This document shows, in pieces, positions 45,921-58,939 of a stretch of DNA of 64,000 nt. The DNA comes from Ceratothoa steindachneri (lineage: Eukaryota > Arthropoda > Malacostraca > Isopoda > Cymothoidae), in the NCBI GenBank assembly GCA_963969495.1, contig OZ018329.1:142766021-142830020 (forward strand). Reading direction: 5' to 3'. The first letter of the stretch is position 1, and every line of letters starts with the position of its first letter. Made by a program: the position numbers and the translations under genes. Below the pieces are notes generated by a model. That model saw only the letters and a list, made by a program, of their open reading frames with translations, did not search any database and had not been told where the DNA came from.

Positions 45921-48900
45921 AGAATCGGAAACAATTTATTTACTTATCTTCTGACCCATCACGAAAGTCAATCATAACTTGTTCTAGAATCAGAAACAAT
46001 TTATTTACTTATCTTCTGACCCATCACGGAAGTCAATCATAACTTGTTCTAGAATCGGAAACAATTTATTTACTTATCTTCTGACCCATCACGGAAGTCA
46101 ATCATAACTTGTTCTAGAATCGGAAACAATTTATTTACTTATCTTCTGACCCATCACGGAAGTCAATCATAACTTGTTCTAGAATCGGAAACAATTTATT
46201 TACTTATCTTCTGACCCATCACGGAAGTCAATCATAACTTGTTCTAGAATCGGAAACAATTTATTTACTTATCTTCTGACCCATCACGGAAGTCAATCAT
46301 AACTTGTTCTAGAATCGGAAACAATTTATTTACTTATCTTCTGACCCATCACGGAAGTCAATCATAACTTGTTCTAGAATCGGAAACAATTTATTTACTT
46401 ATCTTCTGACCCATCACGGAAGTCAATCATAACTTGTTCTAGAATCGGAAACAATTTATTTACTTATCTCCTGACCCATCACGGAAGTCAATCATAACTT
46501 GTTCTAGAATCGGAAACAATTTATTTACTTATCTTCTGACCCATCACGGAAGTCAATCATAACTTGTTCTAGAATCGGAAACAATTTATTTACTTATCTT
46601 CTGACCCATCACGGAAGTCAATCATAACTTGTTCTAGAATCGGAAACAATTTATTTACTTATCTTCTGACCCATCACGGAAGTCAATCATAACTTGTTCT
46701 AGAATCGGAAACAATTTATTTACTTATCTTCTGACCCATCACGGAAGTCAATCATAACTTGTTCTAGAATCGGAAACAATTTATTTACTTATCTTCTGAC
46801 CCATCACGGAAGTCAATCATAACTTGTTCTAGAATCGGAAACAATTTATTTACTTATCTTCTGACCCATCACGGAAGTCAATCATAACTTGTTCTAGAAT
46901 CGGAAACAATTTATTTACTTATCTTCTGACCCATCACGGAAGTCAATCATAACTTGTTCTAGAATCGGAAACAATTTATTTACTTATCTTCTGACCCATC
47001 ACGGAAGTCAATCATAACTTGTTCTAGAATCGGAAACAATTTATTTACTTATCTTCTGACCCATCACGGAAGTCAATCATAACTTGTTCTAGAATCGGAA
47101 ACAATTTATTTACTTATCTTCTGACCCATCACGGAAGTCAATCATAACTTGTTCTAGAATCGGAAACAATTTATTTACTTATCTCCTGACCCATCACGGA
47201 AGTCAATCATAACTTGTTCTAGAATCGGAAACAATTTATTTACTTATCTCCTGACCCATCACGGAAGTCAATCATAACTTGTTCTAGAATCGGAAACAAT
47301 TTATTTACTTATCTCCTGACCCATCACGGAAGTCAATCATAACTTGTTCTAGAATCGGAAACAATTTATTTACTTATCTCCTGACCCATCACGGAAGTCA
47401 ATCATAACTTGTTCTAGAATCGGAAACAATTTATTTACTTATCTCCTGACCCATCACGGAAGTCAATCATAACTTGTTCTAGAATCGGAAACAATTTATT
47501 TACTTATCTTCTGACCCATCACGGAAGTCAATCATAACTTGTTCTAGAATCGGAAACAATTTATTTACTTATCTTCTGACCCATCACGGAAGTCAATCAT
47601 AACTTGTTCTAGAATCGGAAACAATTTATTTACTTATCTTCTGACCCATCACGGAAGTCAATCATAACTTGTTCTAGAATCGGAAACAATTTATTTACTT
47701 ATCTTCTGACCCATCACGGAAGTCAATCATAACTTGTTCTAGAATCGGAAACAATTTATTTACTTATCTTCTGACCCATCACGGAAGTCAATCATAACTT
47801 GTTCTAGAATCGGAAACAATTTATTTACTTATCTTCTGACCCATCACGGAAGTCAATCATAACTTGTTCTAGAATCGGAAACAATTTATTTACTTATCTT
47901 CTGACCCATCACGGAAGTCAATCATAACTTGTTCTAGAATCGGAAACAATTTATTTACTTATCTTCTGACCCATCACGGAAGTCAATCATAACTTGTTCT
48001 AGAATCGGAAACAATTTATTTACTTATCTTCTGACCCATCACGGAAGTCAATCATAACTTGTTCTAGAATCGGAAACAATTTATTTACTTATCTTCTGAC
48101 CCATCACGGAAGTCAATCATAACTTGTTCTAGAATCGGAAACAATTTATTTACTTATCTTCTGACCCATCATGGAAGTCAATCATAACTTGTTCTAGAAT
48201 CGGAAACAATTTATTTACTTATCTTCTGACCCATCACGGAAGTCAATCATAACTTGTTCTAGAATCGGAAACAATTTATTTACTTATCTTCTGACCCATC
48301 ACGGAAGTCAATCATAACTTGTTCTAGAATCGGAAACAATTTATTTACTTATCTTCTGACCCATCACGGAAGTCAATCATAACTTGTTCTAGAATCGGAA
48401 ACAATTTATTTACTTATCTTCTGACCCATCACGGAAGTCAATCATAACTTGTTCTAGAATCGGAAACAATTTATTTACTTATCTTCTGACCCATCACGGA
48501 AGTCAATCATAACTTGTTCTAGAATCGGAAACAATTTATTTACTTATCTTCTGACCCATCACGGAAGTCAATCATAACTTGTTCTAGAATCGGAAACAAT
48601 TTATTTACTTATCTTCTGACCCATCACGGAAGTCAATCATAACTTGTTCTAGAATCGGAAACAATTTATTTACTTATCTTCTGACCCATCACGGAAGTCA
48701 ATCATAACTTGTTCTAGAATCGGAAACAATTTATTTACTTATCTTCTGACCCATCACGGAAGTCAATCATAACTTGTTCTAGAATCGGAAACAATTTATT
48801 TACTTATCTTCTGACCCATCACGGAAGTCAATCATAACTTGTTCTAGAATCGGAAACAATTTATTTACTTATTTTCTGACCCATCACGGAAGTCAATCAT

Positions 48901-50536
48901 AACTTGTTCTAGAATCGGAAACAATTTATTTACTTATCTTCTGACCCATCACGGAAGTCAATCATAACTTGTTCTAGAATCGGAAACAATTTATTTACTT
49001 ATCTTCTGACCCATCATGGGAAGTCAATCATAACTTGTTCTAGAATCGGAAACAATTTATTTAGTTATCTTCTGACCCATCACGGAAGTCAATCATAACT
49101 TGTTCTAGAATCGGAAACAATTTATTTACTTATCTTCTGACCCATCACGGAAGTCAATCATAAATTGTTCTAGAATCGGAAACAATTTATTTACTTATCT
49201 TCTGACCCATCACGGAAGTCAATCATAACTTGTTCTAGAATCGGAAACAATTTATTTACTTATCTTCTGACCCATCACGGAAGTCAATCATAACTTGTTC
49301 TAGAATCGGAAACAATTTATTTACTTATCTTCTGACCCATCACGGAAGTCAATCATAACTTGTTCTAGAATCGGAAACAATTTATTTACTTATCTTCTGA
49401 CCCATCACGGAAGTCAATCATAACTTGTTCTAGAATCGGAAACAATTTATTTACTTATCTTCTGACCCATCACGGAAGTCAATCATAACTTGTTCTAGAA
49501 TCGGAAACAATTTATTTACTTATCTTCTGACCCATCACGGAAGTCAATCATAACTTGTTCTAGAATCGGAAACAATTTATTTACTTATCTTCTGACCCAT
49601 CACGGAAGTCAATCATAACTTGTTCTAGAATCGGAAACAATTTATTTACTTATCTTCTGACCCATCACGGAAGTCAATCATAACTTGTTCTAGAATCGGA
49701 AACAATTTATTTACTTATCTTCTGACCCATCACGGAAGTCAATCATAACTTGTTCTAGAATCGGAAACAATTTATTTACTTATCTTCTGACCCATCACGG
49801 AAGTCAATCATAACTTGTTCTAGAATCGGAAACAATTTATTTACTTATCTTCTGACCCATCACGGAAGTCAATCATAACTTGTTCTAGAATCGGAAACAA
49901 TTTATTTACTTATCTTCTGACCCATCACGGAAGTCAATCATAACTTGTTCTAGAATCGGAAACAATTTATTTACTTATCTTCTGACCCATCACGGAAGTC
50001 AATCATAACTTGTTCTAGAATCGGAAACAATTTATTTACTTATCTTCTGACCCATCACGGAAGTCAATCATAACTTGTTCTAGAATCGGAAACAATTTAT
50101 TTACTTATCTTCTGACCCATCACGGAAGTCAATCATAACTTGTTCTAGAATCGGAAACAATTTATTTACTTATCTTCTGACCCATCACGGAAGTCAATCA
50201 TAACTTGTTCTAGAATCGGAAACAATTTATTTACTTATCTTCTGACCCATCACGGAAGTCAATCATAACTTGTTCTAGAATCGGAAACAATTTATTTACT
50301 TATCTTCTGACCCATCACGGAAGTCAATCATAACTTGTTCTAGAATCGGAAACAATTTATTTACTTATCTTCTGACCCATCACGGAAGTCAATCATAACT
50401 TGTTCTAGAATCGGAAACAATTTATTTACTTATCTTCTGACCCATCACGGAAGTCAATCATAACTTGTTCTAGAATCGGAAACAATTTATTTACTTATCT
50501 TCTGACCCATCACGGAAGTCAATCATAACTTGTTCT
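45921..50536. repeat. 65-bp satellite array, 71 copies
   Basis: The unit starts 'agaatcggaaacaatttatt', continues 'tacttatcttctgacccatc', then 'acggaagtcaatcataactt', 'gttct'. 4616 bp equals 71 units of 65 bp plus one inserted G near 49018. Almost all units are identical. The first unit is the most diverged (agaatcAgaaac in the next unit, cacgAaag). A TCTCCTGAC variant occurs once near 46466 and then in five consecutive units at about 47182-47455. A 65-bp period is not a multiple of three, and stops occur, so it is not coding. Each junction forms TTCTAGAA. The edges are abrupt: 'agctcctt' on the left, 'ttctaataatttcaacc' on the right. Confidence 0.97.
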
Positions 50537-50539
50537 AAT

Positions 50540-52550
50540 AATTTCAACCTCGGTTCAGATTGACTAACATCAACTTGTAACTTTTACATTTTAATAGGAA
50601 AGGAACACGAAATCAGTCCAAAAATCAGATTTAAGAGTAAAAGTATATTTGTTCGAGGAAATATATCACGCCAATTTGCTATCACGGCAATATCTAAAAG
50701 TAATATTTATTTACGAATTAAAATAAATGGAGATTCTTTACCCAATAGTGGGAATGATAGTATCGCTAACCACATTATTTTGCTCTATAAGATATAAATA
50801 ATATATACATATTTTATTAAAGTATACATTGCCTATACATATAAAATTGCAATAAACAAAAAATATATACAAGTTTATCAAAAGTGATTTTTATTTTAGA
50901 GAAGAAAATATGGCTCAAAATTATACTAACGTTGTTTGTAGACTATTCCAAACAAACTATGTATTTTAGTCTCCAATATATACATATATGAGTACAAGGT
51001 TGCCTCATTTTACTTTGTGTTTAATTTCTTTTTAAAAGAGGATTTCAGTTTTTGCTCAAACTTAAACATCATAATTTCAATCCTTTGTAGAATAGTTGTC
51101 ATTGATATCGATTGAATAAAGAGCTAATTATAGCTCTTGAAGAGTTTGGGAAGCGGATGTTGGGGAGGGCGGTAAGTTTTAGTGGAGTTCAAGCGCCGAA
51201 TCAAATATGTATGAAAGGAATTTAATTGGATGTTGAAGCTGAGCTTTCGAAGAAAGTGATAGAGATAGAAGTTGGGATTGTTAATATTAAATTACTTCGT
51301 AAGAATTAATCAAAAACTTAAGATACCAAATTATGAGAAGGGTTTGTCTCAGATTTTATTACACATTTCGGTTGTAAGACTGGTGGAGGATATGTAATTA
51401 TAAAAATATGATAATAAAATCTATTCCAAATGCCAAATGTTCATTTCGTATTGCATTTATTCACCTGGCTAAGAAGTTTGTCTTTAAAAGCGAGAGAGTT
51501 GGTCAAAGAAGAACTAATTAATTTTGACATGAAAGATAATGTAGTTTAATGAAGTGAATATTAAGAAAATATTAGTTGAGTAATGGTTTCAATATTAAAG
51601 ATAAAAATCGGTATATAAAATAGGAACGACAACTTAATGCAAATTATTTAAGACTAATCAAGAAACTAGGAAACTATGTCAAAATTTCTCACATCTCCAG
51701 ATAATGATAAACTTCATGATGGTGTAATAGTTGAATGTATTGTAAACGAAAAGTTTAGCTTAAATTGCACCATAGACTGCAAGATAGTTTGTAAGACAAT
51801 TTTTAACTATTGAGATTTTCCTAAGTAAAAAAGACTGTGCTTCTTGTCTAATACTCTATTTAGCTAAAAATATTTGTTCTCATTTTGATGCTGGACCATT
51901 GAGAACAATCTAAATTTGACTAGGATTTGTATATTTTAGAAATTTATACCATTGAATGGGGTTATTAACGACGGTTTTCATATTTCAAATAATCTTATAA
52001 AAGAAAAGGGTTTAATATGTAACTCATAGAACACTAATTTAGTTTTTATATATAAAAGTATTACAGAATAGTTTAATAAATTAGAGAGATAGTTATTATC
52101 TTATGCACATATATATAAGGTTTTTGTATATAAAATTGAAATTTGCAAATCAGTTACCTCGATATTACTGAATGTTAGAGGATCTTTATTAGCACATCTA
52201 AACTAACCAGAAAACAAATTTTAATACTTCTAATACGATGTATCAGTTTCAATTAATTAATTTCATTTTTTTAATGATCATCTATAGTTTCATGGCTACC
52301 AGTAACTTCATTTAAAGTCTGCCCTAAAAAGAAATGCTTCTACAATGTTTATACTATCGTAATGACTTGTAAAAACATTTTGTCTCGTTTGATGCATTTT
52401 TTATTCCTTTTTGTTTACCCGGACCACTAGGGGGGGAGAGGGATTTCGATTCCTTTACTAATGAAGCCGCAATCATTGTTACAGAGGAAGATATTATCAA
52501 GATCTTAAATGAGGTAAGCTATTGAGGAATTAGAGGGATCTTAGTAAGCG
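50540..52550. other. AT-rich DNA, no recognisable gene
   Basis: Stops in all frames, no TIRs or repeated units seen. Directly flanks the satellite. Confidence 0.5.
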
Positions 52551-53305
52551 AATGATCACCGGTGTCTGTTCCCGAACGAAGACTGGGCACTCTGCTTGGT
52601 GAGAGCTTTGGTTTTATTATGCAGAGTCAATCGCGAAGCGTATTCTGATTGGCGACCAGTTCTGAGGCACCCAGCAATTAAAGACTTGTCAGACCGCTTT
52701 GAGCTCTTGTGTGGCTTCTGCCTAATCGATGTTGATTGGTTTCGAGATGACCTTCTTTACGTCCACGTTCGAAATTGTGCTATCCACGACGTATCGAGAA
52801 CTTGACTGGCTATCATTTTGTGTGTTATCTTCTGATATAGTCTTATGAACTAATTAAGAAGATGGTAGAGCATATAATTTGGCTTTGGAATTTATTTTTC
52901 AATGCTTTAACTAAAGCATGTTTTATAACAAATGAAGGCTCGCTAAATCCAGCCTTTTTTCATCTAATGCGTCGTCATGTTTCACACCTCCTTGGCCTTC
53001 ACTTATATAATTCACTCGATTTTGATCCTAAGTTTTGTGAGCATTTTATAAAGAGTTAACAAAAAATCTATTCCTAAGGTAATGTTAATTACATTGTGTA
53101 ATCATGGGGCTAGGGTCTAAAAATGGTTCAGCTATAACTAAACTTGTCACTAAATTCCATGCAAACCAGGACAACCAATATATTTTAATTGTTAGGATAT
53201 TGGTTGGAGTTTGTGAGATAAATCAACTTTTGCTTCTCTATATTAACTCCGAGTTTAGTGAGTTAGTTGCAACTAAAAGGCTGGCATTTCTCTTTCACTA
53301 AGTTC
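52551..53305 (+). other. Cluster of three short open frames, unrecognised
   Basis: Plus-strand frames at 52596-52805 (69 codons), 52862-53059 (65) and 53104-53301 (65) follow one another with short gaps in slightly less AT-rich DNA. I recognise none of them. The first contains 'DWRPVLRHPAIKDLSDRFEL', which looks protein-like, and could be an exon or a TE remnant. No splice sites or family match can be supported. Confidence 0.25.
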
Positions 53306-56300
53306 TTTAATTGCTGCAATATATATATACATTGAATATTCATTTTTTTTATGGTCAAAATTATAATAAAACAAACTTTCCAAAATAATAATTTTCTGCA
53401 TTGTGATGATGAAATCTCCCGAATACCGAAATCAAGGATTTTTAAAATGAATTCTAGAACTTTAGAAAAAATCTTTATTTAGGCGAATTACAATCATTAT
53501 CAAAGTGAAAATAATATATCTAAATAAAAACTTTTAATAAAGTAAATATTAAAACACTCATTTTTTTCTATTTAAAAATTTAATGTAAGTGAATAATTTA
53601 AGAAATTAATTCAATGATTTAGTATAACTGTGCACTGACATTTTAGTTTTATTCTAAATTCAAATAATAAATGTGTATTTTCCAATTTATTTCTAATTTT
53701 GTATTTTAAATAACTCTATATTATTTAGTATTAAATAGCACTCATAACATATTAAAAACTACAGAAAAAATCATTCAAATTGCTGAATGGTAGTTTGTAA
53801 AAATTAACCTATTTAGCAACGATCATGTATACACGCGTATGTTTGTTCGCTCTCATTTACCTTGTAGCAAAGAGGCATCCTACTGACCCGTATCATAGAT
53901 TTTAGAATATCTTATGACCAAATGTCTTGCCTTAAAAGGTTCGTCTTATTTATTATAGGATTAAGTTAATATTATTTAAGTACGAATCAAATTCATTCCT
54001 ACATCCTTATAACTTATAACCTAATCTTATGGCCTCTGCTGAGTCAATTTATTATATATTTATTCATATGTTAATATCACTTAGGAATGTAAAACTCTTT
54101 TTTTCACGTTTTAATACGTTTTTTATCCTGAACTTATTATGCCGAGGTTCTGTCCTTAGCTAATTTAAAAATTAACCAATAGAAGCGTGATTGCTCTCAG
54201 ATTTCAAATGAAATAGTAGAGTAAAACAGCATCAAATTTTAAGAGTTTAATAGAATATATTAATAAAAAAGTTACTTAAGATCAATTGAAACTAAATAAG
54301 AACAGCCTTGATTTAATTCTGTTAGTTTGGACTTATAAGTTTGAAATAAATTCTTGGAAATTCTAATTATTTTTTTCTTCTGAAAAAAATTAGAAAGAAT
54401 GTGACGTATTTGTGACGACAGACACTCGATATTGCCTTTTCTACCAATTAGTGAAACTTTTGTACCTAAGATTTACAGAAAAATTCGTGATGTCTGGCTT
54501 GTAAAAATAGAATTAAGCTGTAATATATCACGGCGTGATATGCAGGAAACACTGTAACGAGGGGCGAGGCGCCATAGAGAAAGTTTTTTATTTATTAGCC
54601 ATTGAAAGGCCTCAAACGCAACGTTTTAGAATACCAAGGGCGTATGACCTGGATATGGGTGTCAAAGAAAAAATATCAAAAGGCAATTTTTTTTATTTGC
54701 AGCAAAAATAAGATTTATTGGATCATAATACAATTAATTAAATCATAGTGGCAAAGATTAGTCAAAAGTTTCAAAAATAACTGGGCCAGTAGCGTTACAA
54801 AGGTGACCTAGACAAGAATTTCAAAAAATAGGTGAATTTAAACAAAATATGTGTAATGAAACAACATAAAAGGAATTAAAAATTTACTTGATTACAATCT
54901 GCTTACTGCCTTTTATCATCCCTTTTGAAGTAATTTTCTAACTTTCCTTTTTAAAATTATTGTTTTTAATGTATTTAAAGGTTACCATACATGATTTTAA
55001 GCTTCTTCTTTGAAATTAAACAATTGATAAAGAGAGCAAAAATGCGCTTTATCAATAGAAATTAATGTTTGGTTTATAAATCGTTCTAAAAAAATTTAAA
55101 TAAAAATCCTAATGACATCCGTGGGACTGTATTTCGATCATCGGTGTAGGGAAAATGGTCGGAAAACCTTCTATTGCGGAAATTTACCACTAATCTGTGA
55201 AGATTTGGTCCTTAATCATAAGGACCTACATATTTAGGCAACAAGAGAATGTAGACATAAACGCCTCTTCATAAGGTTCAGGAATTGAAGAGTAATGCGC
55301 TCAATGTGCTATAGAGGAGGCAAAATGAGAGAGTGTTGAGAACTCCTATATAACTAGTGACGTAAGTGAGGGTGAAACAGAAAAGCTTGAACACCAGAGA
55401 GACGCTCGCATCCTGGGATAGGCCTATCTATTTTTTCACTCATCTTTGTATTCGAACCCGGTACCTAGGCAATAAAAATTCATCGCTGTTTCAAATTTAC
55501 AAGCAAACGCTTTAATCATTTTTCAATTGCTTGGCACCATCAAAATAATTTCTTAGATTTTTCGTAAATGGGGTATAACTCGTGTGTTTTTAATAGTTAC
55601 CGTTTTATCTTTATAGAGGGAGATACGAGTTAGCCCCCTCTATAAAGAGGGGAAATAACGCTTCCAAATTTAGCGAAGTAGAGCCACATCTGGCGTGGGT
55701 TGTGGTCGGATGGACGACCAATTCAGGGCAACCTGGTGCTGACTGCCATACTCTGTAGAAACCCATTTTTCCGATCTCACTTCAAATTATTTATAGGTCC
55801 TTACTAAAAAATAAAAAGCGTCTTAAATATAAGCTAATTGGTGGTAAATGATAAAAAATAGGTGGTTTGTATCTAAAATTAGGAGTACAATCTTCTCCAA
55901 ACTTAATATTTTCTAAAATTCTTTTTTTGACTCCATTAAAACTTTATGTTTGCCATATTCCTATTTATTAGGAACCATATGATGCTTGTTGATAAGAGTT
56001 AAAGTTAGTAACTTTCATTCTGGTTTTAAAACCAATATTTCGGTCAACACAGTATTACAACAAAAATGGTCAAATGTCTGTTGGAAATCTTGCGAGATTT
56101 CTTAATGGGATCAGTAAAATATCCTTCACTTTAAAAAGGAAAGATGAAATACTCAAGATTTAAAGAGAGTGAATTTAGTTAAAGTTAAATAGCTTATAGA
56201 TCAAGCTATTTAATAAAATATACTTGAAAACATGTATTAATTTCGAAAAACATAAACTTTTCTTTCACAGGTTCATATTTTATTTACTTATTTAACACCC

Positions 56301-56325
56301 CTAATTTGAAATCATCTAATTTATA
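53306..56325. other. AT-rich DNA, no recognisable gene
   Basis: Stops in all frames. I looked for a tRNA-type B box at 55445 and rejected it. No tandem repeats or TIRs seen. Confidence 0.5.
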
Positions 56326-56349
56326 TCAATATTTTGGACTGAACTTTGT

Positions 56350-57307
56350 GTGTTCTGTTCTGTTTGTTTTGTTTTTTATGGTCTCTCTAAATGGCTTACC
56401 TCTTTTCTTACACCTCTAGTTGGGGGCATTTTTTATTCACATGTTAACAATAGCTACGACCTTATTTCTAAACTCAATGCCATTCAGTATTCGAATAATT
56501 TTACCCTTAGTAGTTTCGATGTCTGCTCATTATTTACCAAGGTTCCAGTTTAAACCTTTTCAATTTCCTTAATGATAAATTGCAAAATATTGTTCTTCCC
56601 GGACCTGCTACTTTTTTATGAAACTCATTTCACTTTGTACCGAAAAATTGTAAGTTTTCGTTCGATGGCAAATATTTTCGTCGAAAGTTTGAATTAGCCA
56701 TGGGAATTAGAGAGAACAGGTGAAAGGCAATTGCCTTTCACCTGTTCTCTTTAACTTATATATGGAGTTCTTTGAAACAAGACTTCTCCCTACTATCCTT
56801 GACTTTCCTATTGTTTGGTACAGGTATATTAATGATGTCATTTCCCCATGGCATAATTCTAAAGATGTTAATAGCTTTCTTACCAAACTTAATTCACTCG
56901 TCCCTTCCATTAAATTTACCCAGGACGTTGAAAATAATAGAACTCTTTCCTTTCTCGATCTTTTTATTTATAGAACAGCGACTGGTTTTATAAACTCCAT
57001 CTATCCCAAACCTACTAAGTCCAACTCTTATATTCAGTTTTACTCTTCGCATAGTCCCAAAGTCAAACGGTCCGTTTTTTCCTCTATGATTTTACGGGCT
57101 TTACGAGATGTTAGTCCTAAATATAGGGATAATCCAATATCTTTGAAATTGGCCATAAACTATGTTAACCTATATCCATTTCTTCTAAAATGTCTTTCTT
57201 CTGCAAAAGGACGTTCTATAATACAGCTCCTGCTATCCCTTTTAATGTTAAAAATTTTTTTATTTTACCCTTCTCTGTTTGTTTCATTGACCTTCCCCGT
57301 CTTTTAA
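56350..57307 (+). pseudogene. PLE reverse transcriptase
   Basis: 'LTSFLTPLVGGIFYSHVNNS' and 'FTLSSFDVCSLFTKVP' (motif A with SFDVxSLFT) lie at 56395-56550. Then, in a shifted frame, come 'NCLSPVLFNLYMEFFETRLL' (motif B) and 'WYRYINDVI' at about 56817-56845 in the place of Y(V/I)DD. 'FTQDVENNRTLSFLDLFIYR' follows, a PLE hallmark. The motif C reads YIND, so the first Asp is Asn, which should disable catalysis. A 24-nt insertion forming a 40-bp palindrome splits motif B and introduces a TGA. Confidence 0.82.
56711..56750. repeat. Perfect 40-bp palindrome inside the RT gene
   Basis: AGAGAACAGGTGAAAGGCAA is followed immediately by its exact reverse complement TTGCCTTTCACCTGTTCTCT, with no spacer. 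The second half is the normal RT coding sequence (…NCLSPVLF…). The first half is an inverted copy of it. It is best explained as a local inverted duplication, for example by template switching during replication or reverse transcription. Confidence 0.92.
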
Positions 57308-57329
57308 AAAACTTTAACATTTCAGTTGT

Positions 57330-57695
57330 TTTCAAATACGAGTCAACTATAAAAAACATTCTAGTTCACAATAATTGTAATAATATTGGGGGAATCTATT
57401 CGGTCGAATATTCTGTTTGTCCAAGTAAATATTTTGGACAGACAGGAAAGCAATTATCTGTCCGTATTAATCAGCATAAATAAAATGTTAGGAGAGCTGT
57501 AAATAATAGTGCGTTTATGTGCATATGTCCAAAAATAACCACTTAATTAGTTGGAATTCAGCAAAATTTATTTTTCGCTCAAATGACGCAATTAAAAGAA
57601 ACCTTGTTGAATGTTCATGTATAAGCCAATTTAATAACTTCAACATTTCCCCTGGCCTTTTAAAAATTGATATTGTTATGAAAAAACCTATTTGA
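57330..57695 (+). pseudogene. PLE GIY-YIG endonuclease
   Basis: 'KYESTIKNILVHNNC' leads into 'GIYSVEYSVCPSKYFGQTGK' and 'QLSVRINQHK', then a stop at 57481-57483. Further family-like residues continue in frame ('NVRRAVNNSAF') and in another frame ('AFMC'...'ISWNSAKFIF', 'LVECSCISQFNNFNISPGLL'). GIY (as IYS) and YFG motifs plus the Arg and His are visible. It is the same family as the nuclease at 9451-9810. Confidence 0.8.
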
Positions 57696-57699
57696 CCTG

Positions 57700-58150
57700 A
57701 AAATAGCTTTGACTTATATTCCTAGTTTTTTTTAGGGGGAGGTGCAATTTTCATTTTGAGGGGAGTCCGATATGTCAATTTAATTATTGCATTGATTTTG
57801 TATTAACTTTATTTTATTTCTCTTCCTCTCTCCTTGTCCCTCTCCCCTTCATTTCAATTTACTTCTCGTGTCTCTCCAAATCTCGCTCTTTAGACTAACG
57901 CATTATATAAACCGTTAATCTTTTTAACACTTTTGGCTCTCCTATTGACTCTTTCTTTCCTCTTGGTTGTACCATGCTACCTGTTATAGCTAGATCTAAA
58001 TGTAAACTTACTCTTCCCTCTCCTACTTCCTCATTGGTGACTTCGTGCCTTAGAGGCGGTCTTTTATCTTTTACTAGCATATATATACCCTTATTATTTT
58101 ATTTTCTCCTGTAGTTATCCTTGAGAATGAACTGAAGTTCGAAAGTACTT
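57700..58150. other. PLE 3' untranslated/tail region
   Basis: Non-coding sequence from the end of the nuclease to the (TA)n. It contains a TC-rich tract at 57815-57845 and a PLE-type tail near 58120. A 61-codon minus frame at 57895-58080 is treated as chance. Confidence 0.4.
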
Positions 58151-58186
58151 GGAAGCATCTTTTCCTTTTTCCTATAGGACATTGCA

Positions 58187-58933
<747 letters not shown>

Positions 58934-58939
58934 GCTACA

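Larger units (their letters stand above)
56330..58180 (+). mobile_element. Penelope-like element with RT and GIY-YIG endonuclease
   Basis: RT fragments at 56350-57310 are followed by a GIY-YIG nuclease at 57330-57690 in the order typical of PLEs. A non-coding tail contains 'gaatgaactgaagttcgaaag' (about 58123-58145), and the copy ends against a long (TA)n tract. The N-terminal RT portion is shortened. Stops and frame changes are present throughout, so the copy is dead. It is the better preserved of the two PLE copies in the window and is on the opposite strand from the one at 9.3-9.8 kb. Confidence 0.82.

Noticed and set aside
45921..50536. Array resembling a CRISPR by regular spacing
   Set aside because: The whole 65-bp unit is conserved with no variable spacers. 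The context is eukaryotic. It is a satellite.
55435..55465. tRNA-like B box 'ggttcgaat' on the minus strand
   Set aside because: No A box at the right distance and no cloverleaf can be drawn.
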